NCBI GenBank assembly: GCA_040387475.1
Contig: JAZKDT010000001.1
Location: forward strand, 434,001 to 498,000
DNA length: 64,000 nucleotides
From: UBA4416 sp040387475
GTDB taxonomy: Bacteria > Bacteroidota > Bacteroidia > B-17B0 > Aurantibacillaceae
Direction of reading: 5' to 3'
The notes beneath the pieces are model-generated. The model did not search any database and was not told the DNA's origin. It saw only the letters and a program-made list of their open reading frames with translations. This document shows, piece after piece, positions 28,089-37,725 of the stretch (position 1 is its first letter; each line of letters starts with the position of its first letter). The translations under genes and the position numbers were made by a program.

Positions 28089-29672
28089 TTATTTATACCT
28101 GCTTATTCTCCACAGCAAATTTCTGTTTAAAATATTGATGGAAGTGGCAACACCTGCAAACATAGCAGAGCATACGCCTACAGCAATAATATCCTGCCCT
28201 GTTAAATACAGGTTTTTATAGTTTGTTTTGGGCCGCAGTTGTTTAAGGTCAAATCGCTCGGGTGTATGTTCCAGTCCGTAGATCTCGCCTTTATCATAAT
28301 TGCTGAAATGTTTTGTAGATAATGGAGTTGACAGCTCACAAATTTCAACACGACCTTTTATTTGCGGCAGCGTTTGATATAATTTTTCCAGGAATACACG
28401 TTGTAATTCTTCTTTAATAGCTTCATAGTCATTGCCCCGTTTTTGCCATTTCATGTGTTCCCATTCCTGCATCCAGTTAAATGGATAGGAGCCAAGTACT
28501 TGTATAGCCGAAGTTCCGGGATGTTTTTGTTGCCATTCGCTATCTTTTGCTGAAGGAAATGAAATGTAGAAGACGGGAGAAAGGCTATCTTTCGTTTTCA
28601 AATGAAGTTCCCTGGATTCATCAAATTTATAATTTTCGTAAAGCCAGATATTGTGTTTTGGTAATTTCAGTTCTTCATCGCTGCCATTTAAACCCACGTA
28701 GATGCATACGTGCGACACGGAGGGAAGTACTTTATTTAAGGCTATTGTATTTTCCGCTTTTTGAAATTGTGGTAAAATTAATTTATTGAAGGTGTTGTGC
28801 GCACCTGCATTGCTGATCACATTTTTTGCATACAGGACATCACCGTTTTGCATCACTACACCCGTGGCTTTATTGTTTTTAATAATGATATTTTTTACAT
28901 CTGCTTTAATGGCAATAATGCCCGCATGCATGGCGATCACCTCTTCCATACTTTTATGAATGTTGGCCGCTCCTCCCACAGGATAAGCTGCACCCTCGAG
29001 GTAGTGAGAAACCACTAAGGCGTGAATGCCAAAACTACTTTGTTTGGGAGTGAGGCCATAGTTGCCGCATTGGGAACATAGTACTGAAATGAGCTTTTCA
29101 TTTTTGGTTAAACTACTTAGTACTTCATGGGTGGTTTGTTTCGAATACTTTAAAAAACGTTTGCGTAACTGATGGCCTACTAATTTACTGAGCCAATCGG
29201 GCATTGTTTTCTCTGAGAAGAATACCGATGCATGGCCACTCACTTTATTTACCAGCGCATAGTAGGCTCGGATTGACTTTTCATCGTTGGGGAAATAGAT
29301 GATCATTTGATCGATCTGGTTTTGAAGACCTTTTTTGAAATTATACGTATCACCCTCGATGATAGCCTGGTCATAAATGTCGCCCATATCATCCCATTGC
29401 AATTTACTATTGGTAACATAGTCAAAAGCTTTACGAATAAGCGATGTAGGGTTATTAACCTGTCCCATGTAATGAGCGCCAACATCCCATTCAAATTTTT
29501 TGCGCTTAAAGGTATGGGTGAAACCACCAATAGCATAGTGCTTTTCGAGCACAAGCACTTTTTGACCTGCTTTCGCCAAACATACGGCTGTGGTTAATCC
29601 TCCAACTCCTGAACCAATAATAATGGAATCATAGGTTGATTTGGTAAGCTCAGAGCTGTATAGATTTTTCAA
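28089..29672 (-). CDS. CrtI / retinol-saturase-like FAD oxidoreductase
   Basis: This 527-residue flavoprotein opens with SIIIGSGVGGLTTAVCLAKAG (residues 17-37), then LEKHYAIGGFTHTF and WDVGAHYMG, which are typical of the phytoene-desaturase / all-trans-retinol 13,14-reductase group. The C-terminal NLYLTGQDIIAVGVCSAMFAG contacts FAD. No carotenoid synthase genes lie nearby, so a polyunsaturated acyl chain or an isoprenoid is as likely a substrate as a carotenoid. It is transcribed towards the GPH-type transporter gene and may form a unit with it. Confidence 0.83.
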   Translation of the reverse strand: MKNLYSSELTKSTYDSIIIGSGVGGLTTAVCLAKAGQKVLVLEKHYAIGGFTHTFKRKKFEWDVGAHYMGQVNNPTSLIRKAFDYVTNSKLQWDDMGDIYDQAIIEGDTYNFKKGLQNQIDQMIIYFPNDEKSIRAYYALVNKVSGHASVFFSEKTMPDWLSKLVGHQLRKRFLKYSKQTTHEVLSSLTKNEKLISVLCSQCGNYGLTPKQSSFGIHALVVSHYLEGAAYPVGGAANIHKSMEEVIAMHAGIIAIKADVKNIIIKNNKATGVVMQNGDVLYAKNVISNAGAHNTFNKLILPQFQKAENTIALNKVLPSVSHVCIYVGLNGSDEELKLPKHNIWLYENYKFDESRELHLKTKDSLSPVFYISFPSAKDSEWQQKHPGTSAIQVLGSYPFNWMQEWEHMKWQKRGNDYEAIKEELQRVFLEKLYQTLPQIKGRVEICELSTPLSTKHFSNYDKGEIYGLEHTPERFDLKQLRPKTNYKNLYLTGQDIIAVGVCSAMFAGVATSINILNRNLLWRISRYK

Positions 29673-29741
29673 ATAGTAAAGTTATTGGATAGAAGGTGTA
29701 ATTGTTTCACTACATAGATACATAGTTTTTTCAGCATTTCC

Positions 29742-30872
29742 TTACTTGTCATCAATTTTATAGATCTCTAGATGTTGCTCACAACTGAAATAGTTAAAAA
29801 CATACAGTTCCTTTTTACTATCCCGATCGCTATCAAATTCAAAAAAAAGTAAGTTGCCAATGTTTTTGAATAGTAACGTTTTATGATCATTGGTAATCGT
29901 TAAGGGATTTCTTCCGGTGTCATCACATTGCATTTCCTTTCTTTCAACTTCAATTTTTCCGAACCGGGACTTGAAATATTTTTTTTCAAGTTCATAGCCT
30001 ATTTCGTAGTCGCCGTTCTTAAGTTCTTTTACTTTTCTATTCGTTGTATAACCGTTTAGCTTAACAGGCTCACGGCAAACCGTATCAAACTGCTCATATA
30101 CTTTGAGACCATCCGGAAGAATCAGAAAATTGATAGTCCCGATATGACTTGTCACAAAATCGTTTTTGCAAATGGCGATATAGGTAAACATCAGGGCGCC
30201 CAGGTCAATTGGCTGGTTTAAACTATCGTTGGAGTTGAATAAGCAATACACTTTAAGCGTCGTATTATTGATGATAGATGTATCATCTACGACCGGCTTT
30301 TGTTTTATTTTTCGGGGAAGAAGCGTATCGCCCCGTGGTGAAAAACAAAATCGATTGCCTGAAAGTGTTTCGTTAACAAATGCCTGTTTTGATTTAATGG
30401 TGCCGTTTTCGTGATACTCTATCCAGGTACCGTTAATGATATTGCCTTTAGACTTTATTCTATCGTTCGGATAGTATGTTATTTCATCTCCAACTAAGGT
30501 ATCGTTTTGGTATGTGGCGATCGATTTAATATGGCCATTTTCGAAATAGGTAATGCAATCGCCGTGTTTTTTATCGTTTCTATAAAATTCTCTGGTCTCA
30601 ATGGTTCTGTTTTTGTAAAATTCAAGCCATAAACTATCTTTCAGTCCATTCTTAAAATAACCGGTTTCCCAGGTTGTACCATCCGTGGTAAATTTTCTGA
30701 AAAATCCATTCAGTGTATCATTTTTGTAAGTTCTCTCAAATAGCCAGCTTCCTGAGTAGCCAGAATGAATGCCTTGTTTTCTTCCAAAACTATCCTTAAC
30801 GTTTTTAATCTGTCCAAAAAACAGCACTGGAAACACAAGAATAAAAATTAAGATGCTGAATGGTCTTGTCAT
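29742..30872 (-). CDS. MORN-like repeat (YwqK-type) secreted protein
   Basis: Starting at 30872 gives 376 residues with a hydrophobic N-terminus (MTRPFSILIFILVFPVLFFGQ) that looks like a signal peptide. Residues of about 40-190 consist of short repeats such as GYFKNGLKDSLW, TYFENGHIKS and TYYPNDRIKSKG, which fit the MORN-like repeat of the YwqK family. The remaining half is beta-rich and ends in a region with ELYVFNYFSC. The YwqK label often reads antitoxin, but nothing here supports a toxin pair. Role unknown, probably at the envelope. Confidence 0.7.
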   Translation of the reverse strand: MTRPFSILIFILVFPVLFFGQIKNVKDSFGRKQGIHSGYSGSWLFERTYKNDTLNGFFRKFTTDGTTWETGYFKNGLKDSLWLEFYKNRTIETREFYRNDKKHGDCITYFENGHIKSIATYQNDTLVGDEITYYPNDRIKSKGNIINGTWIEYHENGTIKSKQAFVNETLSGNRFCFSPRGDTLLPRKIKQKPVVDDTSIINNTTLKVYCLFNSNDSLNQPIDLGALMFTYIAICKNDFVTSHIGTINFLILPDGLKVYEQFDTVCREPVKLNGYTTNRKVKELKNGDYEIGYELEKKYFKSRFGKIEVERKEMQCDDTGRNPLTITNDHKTLLFKNIGNLLFFEFDSDRDSKKELYVFNYFSCEQHLEIYKIDDK

Positions 30873-30921
30873 TATTATTACAGCCCGCAAATTGAGTATG
30901 AAATTAAAATTTAGATCATGA

Positions 30922-33900
30922 TTAAACCGCCACGCCGATCATACAAACATCATCAATTTGCTCGTAACCGGCGCGCCATGTTTCAAAAAAGGCGTTAATG
31001 GCAATCTTTTGATCGGGCATTGCTCTGTGGTGATGCTCAGTCAATAAATTACGGAAGGCATTGTATTTTAGTTTTTTTCCACCTACACCGCCAAACTGAT
31101 CTACAAAGCCATCAGAGAAAATATAGATCTTGTCATTAGGCATTAACTGTACTTCATGATTTGTAAATTCAAAGTCTTCGGCGCCAACAAAATTCCCGAT
31201 AGGATGTTTATCGCCTTTTGTTTTTAAAACTTCATCATTTCTAATAATAAACAAGGGGCTAAAAGCTCCGGCAAACTCGAGGGTTAAGTTGTCCAGATCT
31301 AAGGAGCAAAGCGCTACGTCCATGCCATCCCTAATCTTAGAATCCTCTACTTTTTGGCTTAAGGTAGTGCTGATACTTTTATTAAGTTGTGTTAAAATTT
31401 CGGAAGGTTTTGTGTAGTTATATTCGTTCACAATTTGATTGAGGGCATTAAAACCGATGATGCTCATGAAAGCTCCCGGTACGCCGTGCCCCGTACAATC
31501 TACCACTGCAAATAAAATCTTATTTGCTTTTTTCTCTATCCAGTAAAAATCGCCGCTAACAATGTCTTTGGGCTTGTACAGCACAAACGCATCTTTTAAA
31601 ATAGAACCCACATTTTCCTGCGTTGGTAAAAAGGCTTCCTGTATGCGCTTGGCATATTTAATACTATCTGTAATATGTTTATTGGTTTCTTCAATGATCT
31701 CTTTTTGTTTTACAACTTCTTTGGTGCGTTCTTCTACTTTCTCTTCCAGGTTTTCTACGTGGTTGGCATTTTCCAACGCAATGGCGGTATAAGTACCCAG
31801 TGTTTTTAAAATATCCATGTGTAAAGGCACATACGCATTTTTCTCAAAACTTTGAACGGTGATAACGCCGATAACGCGTTCACCTATCATCATGGGGCAA
31901 AATAGCAAGGAGCTCGGCATGTCGCCTGTGGGCACCACTATTTTTTTTGTGTATTTATGATACTCATTTAAGTTATCATTAATAAAGATCTCTTTTTTAT
32001 TTTTAACGCACCAAACAGAATAATTGTCATCGTTGTCCATCGATACACTGATAGGATCAAAGGATTCTCCCTTTTCCATTTCGTAGCGATACTCTATCTG
32101 GTTAAGCTTGGGATGATAGATACGAACACCAAAACAATCGGCATTCATAAGATGGTTAATGTTTTCATGAAGCTCTCCAAAAATGGCATCAAAGTCAACA
32201 TTGGAAATAATATGCTGGCCTATACTGCTTAACAGGCGTGTATTTTCGTGCGATTTTTCAATTTGTTCTTTTTGTTCAATAACTTCCCTGGTACGCTCGG
32301 CAACACGGTCTTCGAGTCCCTTATATAAGTTGGCATTTTCAATGGCACCACCTACATACACAGATAAACTTCTTAAAAGATCAAGGTGGTATTCGTTATA
32401 GCTGTGTTTAATAAAACTTTGTACCGTAATTACGCCGATCACTTTTCCTTTGGAAATCAACGGCATATAGATCATCGATTCAGGCATTTCGCCTTCAACC
32501 GCTGTATAGGCTTTTTGTACGTACTGTTTATATTCGTTTTGCCAGTCATTGATCACAAATTCACGTGATTGTAAAAAGCATAAGGTGGCTGTTTTTTCTT
32601 CACTCAGGTTAAAGGCAAAGGAACCCAGTTTTTCACCTTTTTCCATTGATCCAGAAAAATGAAGATCGTTAGAGTCGGGGCGGTGCAATCCAATACCAAA
32701 GATGGTGGCATCCATCAGTGTATTTATTTTAGTATATACGGTTGAAATAATATCGTCTACCGAAAGGGTAGAGGCAATTTCTTTTCCAAGCTCACTTAAT
32801 ACTTTGCTGTTTCTAAAACTTTTTTCAAGCTGTTCTTTTTGGGCTACTACTTCCGATGTGCGTTTGTTTACTTTTTCTTCAAGAGTTTCAACCAGGTTGG
32901 CGTTTTCCAAGGCTATTGCCGTGTAGGTGCCTAAGGTTTTTAAAACGTCCATATGAAAGGGTACGTAGGCATTTTTTTCAAAACTTTGAACTGTAATAAC
33001 TCCCGTTACCCGGCCTCCAATATTTAAGGGGCAAAATAAAAGAGAGTTCGGCATTTCACCTGACGGTACTACAATTTTTTTGGTATAACGATGATACTCA
33101 TTTAAATTATCATTGATAAAGATCTCTTTATTATTAGTAACGCACCATACCGAGTAATTATCAATATCATCCATCGAAACGGTAACTGACGCTTTCGGCT
33201 GGCCTTTTTCCATTAAGTAGCGGTATTCAATTTCCCGCTTCTCTTTGTGGTAGATGCGAACGCTGAAACAATCGGCATTCATTAACTGACCTACTTTTTG
33301 GTGCAGGGTATCGAAAATGGAATCAAAATCAACGGTTGAAATAATTTCTTTACCAATTACGCTGAGCATGCGCGTAGTTTCCTGCGCTTTTTCCAACTGC
33401 TCTTTTTGCTGCAGCACTTCATGCGTCCGTTCCTGCACACGCTCTTCCATTTTTTGGTAAAGCGTGGCATTTTCGATAGCGATGGCACAGTAGACCGCTA
33501 AGTTTTTTACGAGGTTGACTTTGTAATCGTCAAAGGCATTTTTATTAAAGCTTTGCACCGTTACTACCCCCAGTTTTTTATCGCCTAGTTTTAACGGAAG
33601 ATAAATAATAGATTGAACAGACTCTCCTACTACCGGTTGTAAGCGTTTCTGAATATAATTGACAGCTTCCAGTTCATAGTCGTTGATAACGATATCAATT
33701 TCCTTGTTAAAACAAACGGTTGCTAATCTGTTCTCATCGGTTAAATCGTAGCCCGACGAACTTAATACAACATCTTTTTCTATATACCCCGGAAAATTTA
33801 GTTCACTTCTGTCTTCGGTTGCAATACCAATCCCAAAGCCGTGCGCATCCATCATGTTATTAATGATATCGTAAGCTGTTTTATTAACGGCTTCAATAGA

Positions 33901-35067
33901 TAGAAGAGAGGTGATGGATTTTCCAAGATCGCTTAATTTCACTAAATCGCTGGAAAGAGATTCAAGCTGTTTGTTCTTTTGGTGCAGCAGTTCTTTTTCT
34001 TTTTCCATTTGCGAAATGCTGGCCTGCATTTCAACACCTTTTAATTTTTGCTTATTTTTTTCACTGAAAAATTCTTCCTTTAAGGTATAATAACTTTTAA
34101 AGTGTTCAATGAATTTACTATTGTTGTTTTGGCGTTCGTAAACCTTATAAAGCGATTTATGTGTTTTGTAAACTACCTCGTTGGTGTTGGTTTCTTCACC
34201 AATGCGCAAGGCGTTACCTAAATACGACAGGGCATAATCCAACCGGTTCATTTTAAGATACAGGTCGCCCAACTGGAAATTGGTTTCTGCAACCCCCGAT
34301 TTAAAATCAAGATCCTTCCGGATATTGAGACATTCGTGTAAATATTTTTCCGCATTTTCCAGGTCATTGGCGGCCAGGTATATTTTTGCAAGTCCGTCAA
34401 TCGCGTATGACTCCACTTGTTTTAAACCAATAGACCGGGAAACCTCGAGCGCTTTCTTTTTATATTCAATGGATTTTTCAGTATCCTTCAGGTTGAAATG
34501 TGCGGTTCCGATGCCATCTAAAATGCGCGACAATAAATGTTTATCATCCAGCGAATTGGCAATCGTTAAGGCATTCAATAATGCGTCCAGGGCATTTTCA
34601 TTGTCGCCCGACGTATAACAAATAGTACCTATAGCATTGTAGGCGTTTGCCTGTGCTAACAAATTTACCTGTTGCTTGGCCTTGTTAAGCATCTCATGCG
34701 CATATTTCAGGGCATTATTGTAATCGGCTAAAAAGTAATAGGCGCAAAATACATGATAAAGAGCGTGAGCCTCATGATCTTTAAAAATACTCTCTTTGGT
34801 GAGTGAATCAAATAAATGTTTAAGTGCCTGGTCGTAATTACCGAGCCACACCATACAGGCCCCTTTACAGGCAAGTCCCATGGCCAGGTCGCTTTCAGAT
34901 TTAAGGGATTCGGCTATATCAATGATCTCATCGGCAAGTTTAATCCCCTCCGTGGGGTTGCTTCTACATATTTCAATAGACCGGGCAGATAACTGTTTTA
35001 TCTGCATGGCTTTTTCCTGACTTATTAAATGAGTACCCGACACAATACGAATATAACTAAAACTCAA
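30922..35067 (-). CDS. TPR - four GAF - SpoIIE phosphatase signalling protein
   Basis: This 1381-residue protein has no signal peptide and is probably cytosolic. An alternative start is the Met at residue 21. TPR repeats fill about 20-330 (for example AKIYLAANDLENAEKYL). A coiled coil leads to four GAF domains at about 376-525, 569-720, 752-905 and 942-1095, joined by similar coiled-coil linkers (EERVQERTHEVLQQKEQLEK and relatives). A SpoIIE/PP2C domain follows from about 1140 with SGDFYW, VDCTGHGVPGAF, RDGMDVAL and FSDGFVDQFGG. GAF 2 and 4 are nearly identical in many segments, and GAF 1 and 3 resemble each other. Ligands of the GAF domains are unknown. Confidence 0.88.
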   Translation of the reverse strand: MSFSYIRIVSGTHLISQEKAMQIKQLSARSIEICRSNPTEGIKLADEIIDIAESLKSESDLAMGLACKGACMVWLGNYDQALKHLFDSLTKESIFKDHEAHALYHVFCAYYFLADYNNALKYAHEMLNKAKQQVNLLAQANAYNAIGTICYTSGDNENALDALLNALTIANSLDDKHLLSRILDGIGTAHFNLKDTEKSIEYKKKALEVSRSIGLKQVESYAIDGLAKIYLAANDLENAEKYLHECLNIRKDLDFKSGVAETNFQLGDLYLKMNRLDYALSYLGNALRIGEETNTNEVVYKTHKSLYKVYERQNNNSKFIEHFKSYYTLKEEFFSEKNKQKLKGVEMQASISQMEKEKELLHQKNKQLESLSSDLVKLSDLGKSITSLLSIEAVNKTAYDIINNMMDAHGFGIGIATEDRSELNFPGYIEKDVVLSSSGYDLTDENRLATVCFNKEIDIVINDYELEAVNYIQKRLQPVVGESVQSIIYLPLKLGDKKLGVVTVQSFNKNAFDDYKVNLVKNLAVYCAIAIENATLYQKMEERVQERTHEVLQQKEQLEKAQETTRMLSVIGKEIISTVDFDSIFDTLHQKVGQLMNADCFSVRIYHKEKREIEYRYLMEKGQPKASVTVSMDDIDNYSVWCVTNNKEIFINDNLNEYHRYTKKIVVPSGEMPNSLLFCPLNIGGRVTGVITVQSFEKNAYVPFHMDVLKTLGTYTAIALENANLVETLEEKVNKRTSEVVAQKEQLEKSFRNSKVLSELGKEIASTLSVDDIISTVYTKINTLMDATIFGIGLHRPDSNDLHFSGSMEKGEKLGSFAFNLSEEKTATLCFLQSREFVINDWQNEYKQYVQKAYTAVEGEMPESMIYMPLISKGKVIGVITVQSFIKHSYNEYHLDLLRSLSVYVGGAIENANLYKGLEDRVAERTREVIEQKEQIEKSHENTRLLSSIGQHIISNVDFDAIFGELHENINHLMNADCFGVRIYHPKLNQIEYRYEMEKGESFDPISVSMDNDDNYSVWCVKNKKEIFINDNLNEYHKYTKKIVVPTGDMPSSLLFCPMMIGERVIGVITVQSFEKNAYVPLHMDILKTLGTYTAIALENANHVENLEEKVEERTKEVVKQKEIIEETNKHITDSIKYAKRIQEAFLPTQENVGSILKDAFVLYKPKDIVSGDFYWIEKKANKILFAVVDCTGHGVPGAFMSIIGFNALNQIVNEYNYTKPSEILTQLNKSISTTLSQKVEDSKIRDGMDVALCSLDLDNLTLEFAGAFSPLFIIRNDEVLKTKGDKHPIGNFVGAEDFEFTNHEVQLMPNDKIYIFSDGFVDQFGGVGGKKLKYNAFRNLLTEHHHRAMPDQKIAINAFFETWRAGYEQIDDVCMIGVAV

Positions 35068-35130
35068 TTAAAACAAAAGCTTTAGCCTAAAATTCCCCTT
35101 ATATGATAATCTATTGAAAATGAGTGTTTT

Positions 35131-35733
35131 TTATTCCACAATGGTACGGAAGGTAAGGTTGATCCGTGGACGTTTTATAAGGGTAGTAGGCGGAAGGCGA
35201 TGTAACCAGTGGCTTTGTGTTTCATCTTTCATCACTAGCAGGCTGCCGTTTTCCAGTATAACCGAAACAGTGGCTTTATGTTCTTTATGCTTAAAGGCAA
35301 ATTTGCGTTCAGCACCAAAAGTAAAAGATGCAATAGCTCCGTTTTTTTTAAGCATTTTTTCGCTGTCGCTATGCCAGGCCATGCCCTCCTCGCCGGTATG
35401 GTACAAATTCAATAAACACGAGTTATAAGTAGCACCTGTTTTTTCCTCTGCCAGTGTTTTTAAAGCCAATAACTCTTTGGTCCACAGCAGGGCTTTTTTT
35501 GTAGTATTGGAATAGGTGTAATTAAATTCTTTGTCACCATACCAGGCAACTTTGCGGGGAGTAATCATATGTTTTCCAAAAATTACCGCTTCATCATGCC
35601 GCCACTCAATGTTATTATACAGTTCGTTGAAATACTGGCTGGCTTCTGCCTGCGTTAATATACAGCCATAATACAGCACTGTGCCATCGTAGGGCAGTAA
35701 GTTTTCAATTTCATTAGCGCTGAACAAATCCAT
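35131..35733 (-). CDS. AlkB-like 2-oxoglutarate / Fe(II) dioxygenase
   Basis: AlkB-type enzymes remove alkyl groups from DNA or RNA bases by oxidation. I place the start at 35733 (MDLFSANEIENLLPYDG), giving 200 residues. An ATG at 35802 would add a hydrophobic stretch unlike the family. The Fe ligands HSDSE (H-x-D, near residue 128) and a C-terminal His in WLHRLPP are visible, and the closing RINLTFR gives the 2-oxoglutarate arginine. NLYHTGEEGMAWHSD is the signature of the ALKBH2/3-like bacterial group. The gene lies divergent from the TetR regulator at 35847. Confidence 0.9.
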   Translation of the reverse strand: MDLFSANEIENLLPYDGTVLYYGCILTQAEASQYFNELYNNIEWRHDEAVIFGKHMITPRKVAWYGDKEFNYTYSNTTKKALLWTKELLALKTLAEEKTGATYNSCLLNLYHTGEEGMAWHSDSEKMLKKNGAIASFTFGAERKFAFKHKEHKATVSVILENGSLLVMKDETQSHWLHRLPPTTLIKRPRINLTFRTIVE

Positions 35734-35780
35734 TTTAGAGGCAAATTTTAAAGCCTCAAATATACGATTACAAAAAATAA

Positions 35781-35827
35781 TTTGCGGGTAAATAAAAAAC
35801 AATTATTTTTGTTGACCATTTGGTCAA
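35781..35827 (+). promoter_or_regulatory. Promoter and TetR-type operator of the efflux operon
   Basis: TTTG at 35781, a 19-bp spacer and TATTTTTG at 35804-35811 match the Bacteroidota promoter consensus exactly. Directly after the -7 box is a palindrome, TTGACCA-TT-TGGTCAA (35812-35827), covering the expected transcription start. Its position before a TetR gene suggests autorepression of the regulator-efflux operon. It could also affect the divergent dioxygenase gene. Confidence 0.8.
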
Positions 35828-35846
35828 ACCATTTAATTAAACCATT

Positions 35847-36449
35847 ATGTCAGAATTAACAGAGCCTGAAAAAAAGATCCTGGAGGCAGCTAAAAAAGTA
35901 TTTGAGTTGCAGGGCTATGCAGGTGCCCGCATGCAGCAAATTGCCGATGAAGCGGGGATTAGTAAAGCATCGCTGCATTATTATTTCAGAAGTAAAGAGA
36001 ATTTATTTGAACGGATCTTTGATGAAACCATGTCAGATTTTATGGAGCTGGTTTCTACCTGGAACGACGATTCAGAACACTGGGAAGATAAGTTAAAAAG
36101 TTTTATCCTGGGTTTTTTTAATTTTTTAAAAACAAAGTCGCTGTTATTTATTTTAGGAGAAATTAATCGAAATCCTGACTTATTATTAAGCCGGCGAAAA
36201 AAGTCAAAACCTAAAGCCAAGTTTATTACGTATTTCGAAAACCTGCAGGCAACCGGTAAAATGAAACCATCGAACATGTATGTGGTGTACATATTCATGC
36301 ATTCGTTATGTGCCTATCCTTTATTAAATGCCCGGATGTTTCAAATGACTACCGGAATGAATAACCAGGATTATGAAGCTTTTATGAATAAATACCCTGA
36401 TACCGTTGCCGATCTATTAATTAATGCACTAAAAAAAGGACTGAACTAA
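35847..36449 (+). CDS. TetR/AcrR family transcriptional regulator
   Basis: This 200-residue protein has an N-terminal helix-turn-helix: ILEAAKKVFELQGYAGARMQ, then ADEAGISKASLHYYFRSKENLFERIF (about 11-58). The C-terminal ligand-binding half is helical with no strong motif. The gene is followed after one base by the TolC-like gene, and the DNA in front carries a 16-bp palindrome. It most likely represses its own operon of efflux genes until a toxic compound binds. Confidence 0.92.
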   Translation: MSELTEPEKKILEAAKKVFELQGYAGARMQQIADEAGISKASLHYYFRSKENLFERIFDETMSDFMELVSTWNDDSEHWEDKLKSFILGFFNFLKTKSLLFILGEINRNPDLLLSRRKKSKPKAKFITYFENLQATGKMKPSNMYVVYIFMHSLCAYPLLNARMFQMTTGMNNQDYEAFMNKYPDTVADLLINALKKGLN

Positions 36450-36450
36450 A

Positions 36451-37719
36451 ATGAAAATTATTAATTACCTCTTATGTTTTTCTTACCTGTTAGTGAGCCT
36501 GACATCCCGGGCACAACAGAAAGAAGAATATACCTTAGAACAACTACAGACGTTGGCAAAGGAAAACTATCCTCTCCTGAAACAAAAACAAATGTATACA
36601 GACATTGGGAATAACAAAGCCAGGCAAATAGGGACTAACTTTTTGCCACAGGTTAATGTTACCGGACAGGCAACGTATCAAAGCGAGGTAACGGAATTTG
36701 CTTTTCCAGGAATAACATCTTCCTTTCAGCAAAAGCCCGATCAATATGCGCTGGGGTTAGAAGTTAAAGAGAATCTGTTAGACTATGGCGCTATCAAAAC
36801 GCAAAAAAGAATCGAACGGGAAAATGCAGAAATGCAATCACAACAAGTGGATGCGGAATTCCTGAAACTGAAAGACAGGATAAATCAATTATATGGTAAT
36901 GTGTGTTTGCAACAGGAAAACAAAAAGATCATGCGTTTGCGGATGAATGAACTGGAAGCCAAACGTCAAAAAATGCAGTCTGCCGTGAGCAATGGCGCTG
37001 CATTGCCGGCTAGCTTTTTAGTTTTAGAGTCTGAATATTTATCAACGCAGCAAAAGCTGGAAGAAATTAATTCGAATTTAAACAGCTGGTATAAAACAAT
37101 CTCTATCATCACCAACAAAACAATTGATACCAATGCTGTTTTTACCGATGCAAAAAAAGAAATTGCTTTGCAGGCCACTAATATTCGTCCCGAATACAGG
37201 TTATATGAATTACAAAGTAATAGCCTTAAATTAAAGGAAAGTATGATCACCAAAAATAATTTACCCAAGCTGTTTGTGTTTGGCAGGGGTTATTACGGAC
37301 GCCCCGGATATAATTTCCTTAATAATGAATTCAGGCCGTACGGATTAGTTGGTGCAGGCTTATCGTGGAACTTAACAGCTTATTACACGTCGGGTAAAGA
37401 CAAAAAGAACCTCAAGATCAACAATGATATTGTAAGCAATCAGAAGAAAATATTTGATCTTAATATTCAATCGACCTTGTTACAACAACAGGAAGAAATT
37501 ATGAAGCTTGAAAGAATGATCGTGATGGATTTTAAGATAGTGGATGCCAAGACCTCGATTCGAAAGGCTTCCTCGAGCCAGTTAGACAATGGTGTAATCA
37601 CATCCTCCGATTACATTGTGGACTTGAATGCCGAAAACCAGGCACAGTTTAATCTGAAGTTACATGAGATACAGCTGCTGATGGCTAAACAAAATTATAA
37701 CACAACCTTAGGATACTAA
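36451..37719 (+). CDS. TolC-family outer-membrane efflux protein
   Basis: This 422-residue protein has a signal peptide (1-21, ending SRAQ) and the long helical repeats of the outer-membrane efflux family (for example LEQLQTLAKENYPLLKQK and LQATNIRPEYRLYELQ). It would form the outer-membrane channel of a tripartite pump. It is the second gene of the operon TetR-TolC-EmrA-EmrB, with 1- to 8-bp gaps. Confidence 0.9.
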   Translation: MKIINYLLCFSYLLVSLTSRAQQKEEYTLEQLQTLAKENYPLLKQKQMYTDIGNNKARQIGTNFLPQVNVTGQATYQSEVTEFAFPGITSSFQQKPDQYALGLEVKENLLDYGAIKTQKRIERENAEMQSQQVDAEFLKLKDRINQLYGNVCLQQENKKIMRLRMNELEAKRQKMQSAVSNGAALPASFLVLESEYLSTQQKLEEINSNLNSWYKTISIITNKTIDTNAVFTDAKKEIALQATNIRPEYRLYELQSNSLKLKESMITKNNLPKLFVFGRGYYGRPGYNFLNNEFRPYGLVGAGLSWNLTAYYTSGKDKKNLKINNDIVSNQKKIFDLNIQSTLLQQQEEIMKLERMIVMDFKIVDAKTSIRKASSSQLDNGVITSSDYIVDLNAENQAQFNLKLHEIQLLMAKQNYNTTLGY

Positions 37720-37725
37720 TATATT

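Noticed and set aside
29742..30872. Antitoxin of a toxin-antitoxin pair
   Set aside because: The YwqK label is often attached to MORN-like proteins, but there is no toxin partner and the protein has a signal peptide.
31562..34618. Series of open frames opposite to the GAF protein
   Set aside because: They lie antisense to a strong gene and repeat because the GAF domains repeat. None shows a start context or a family.
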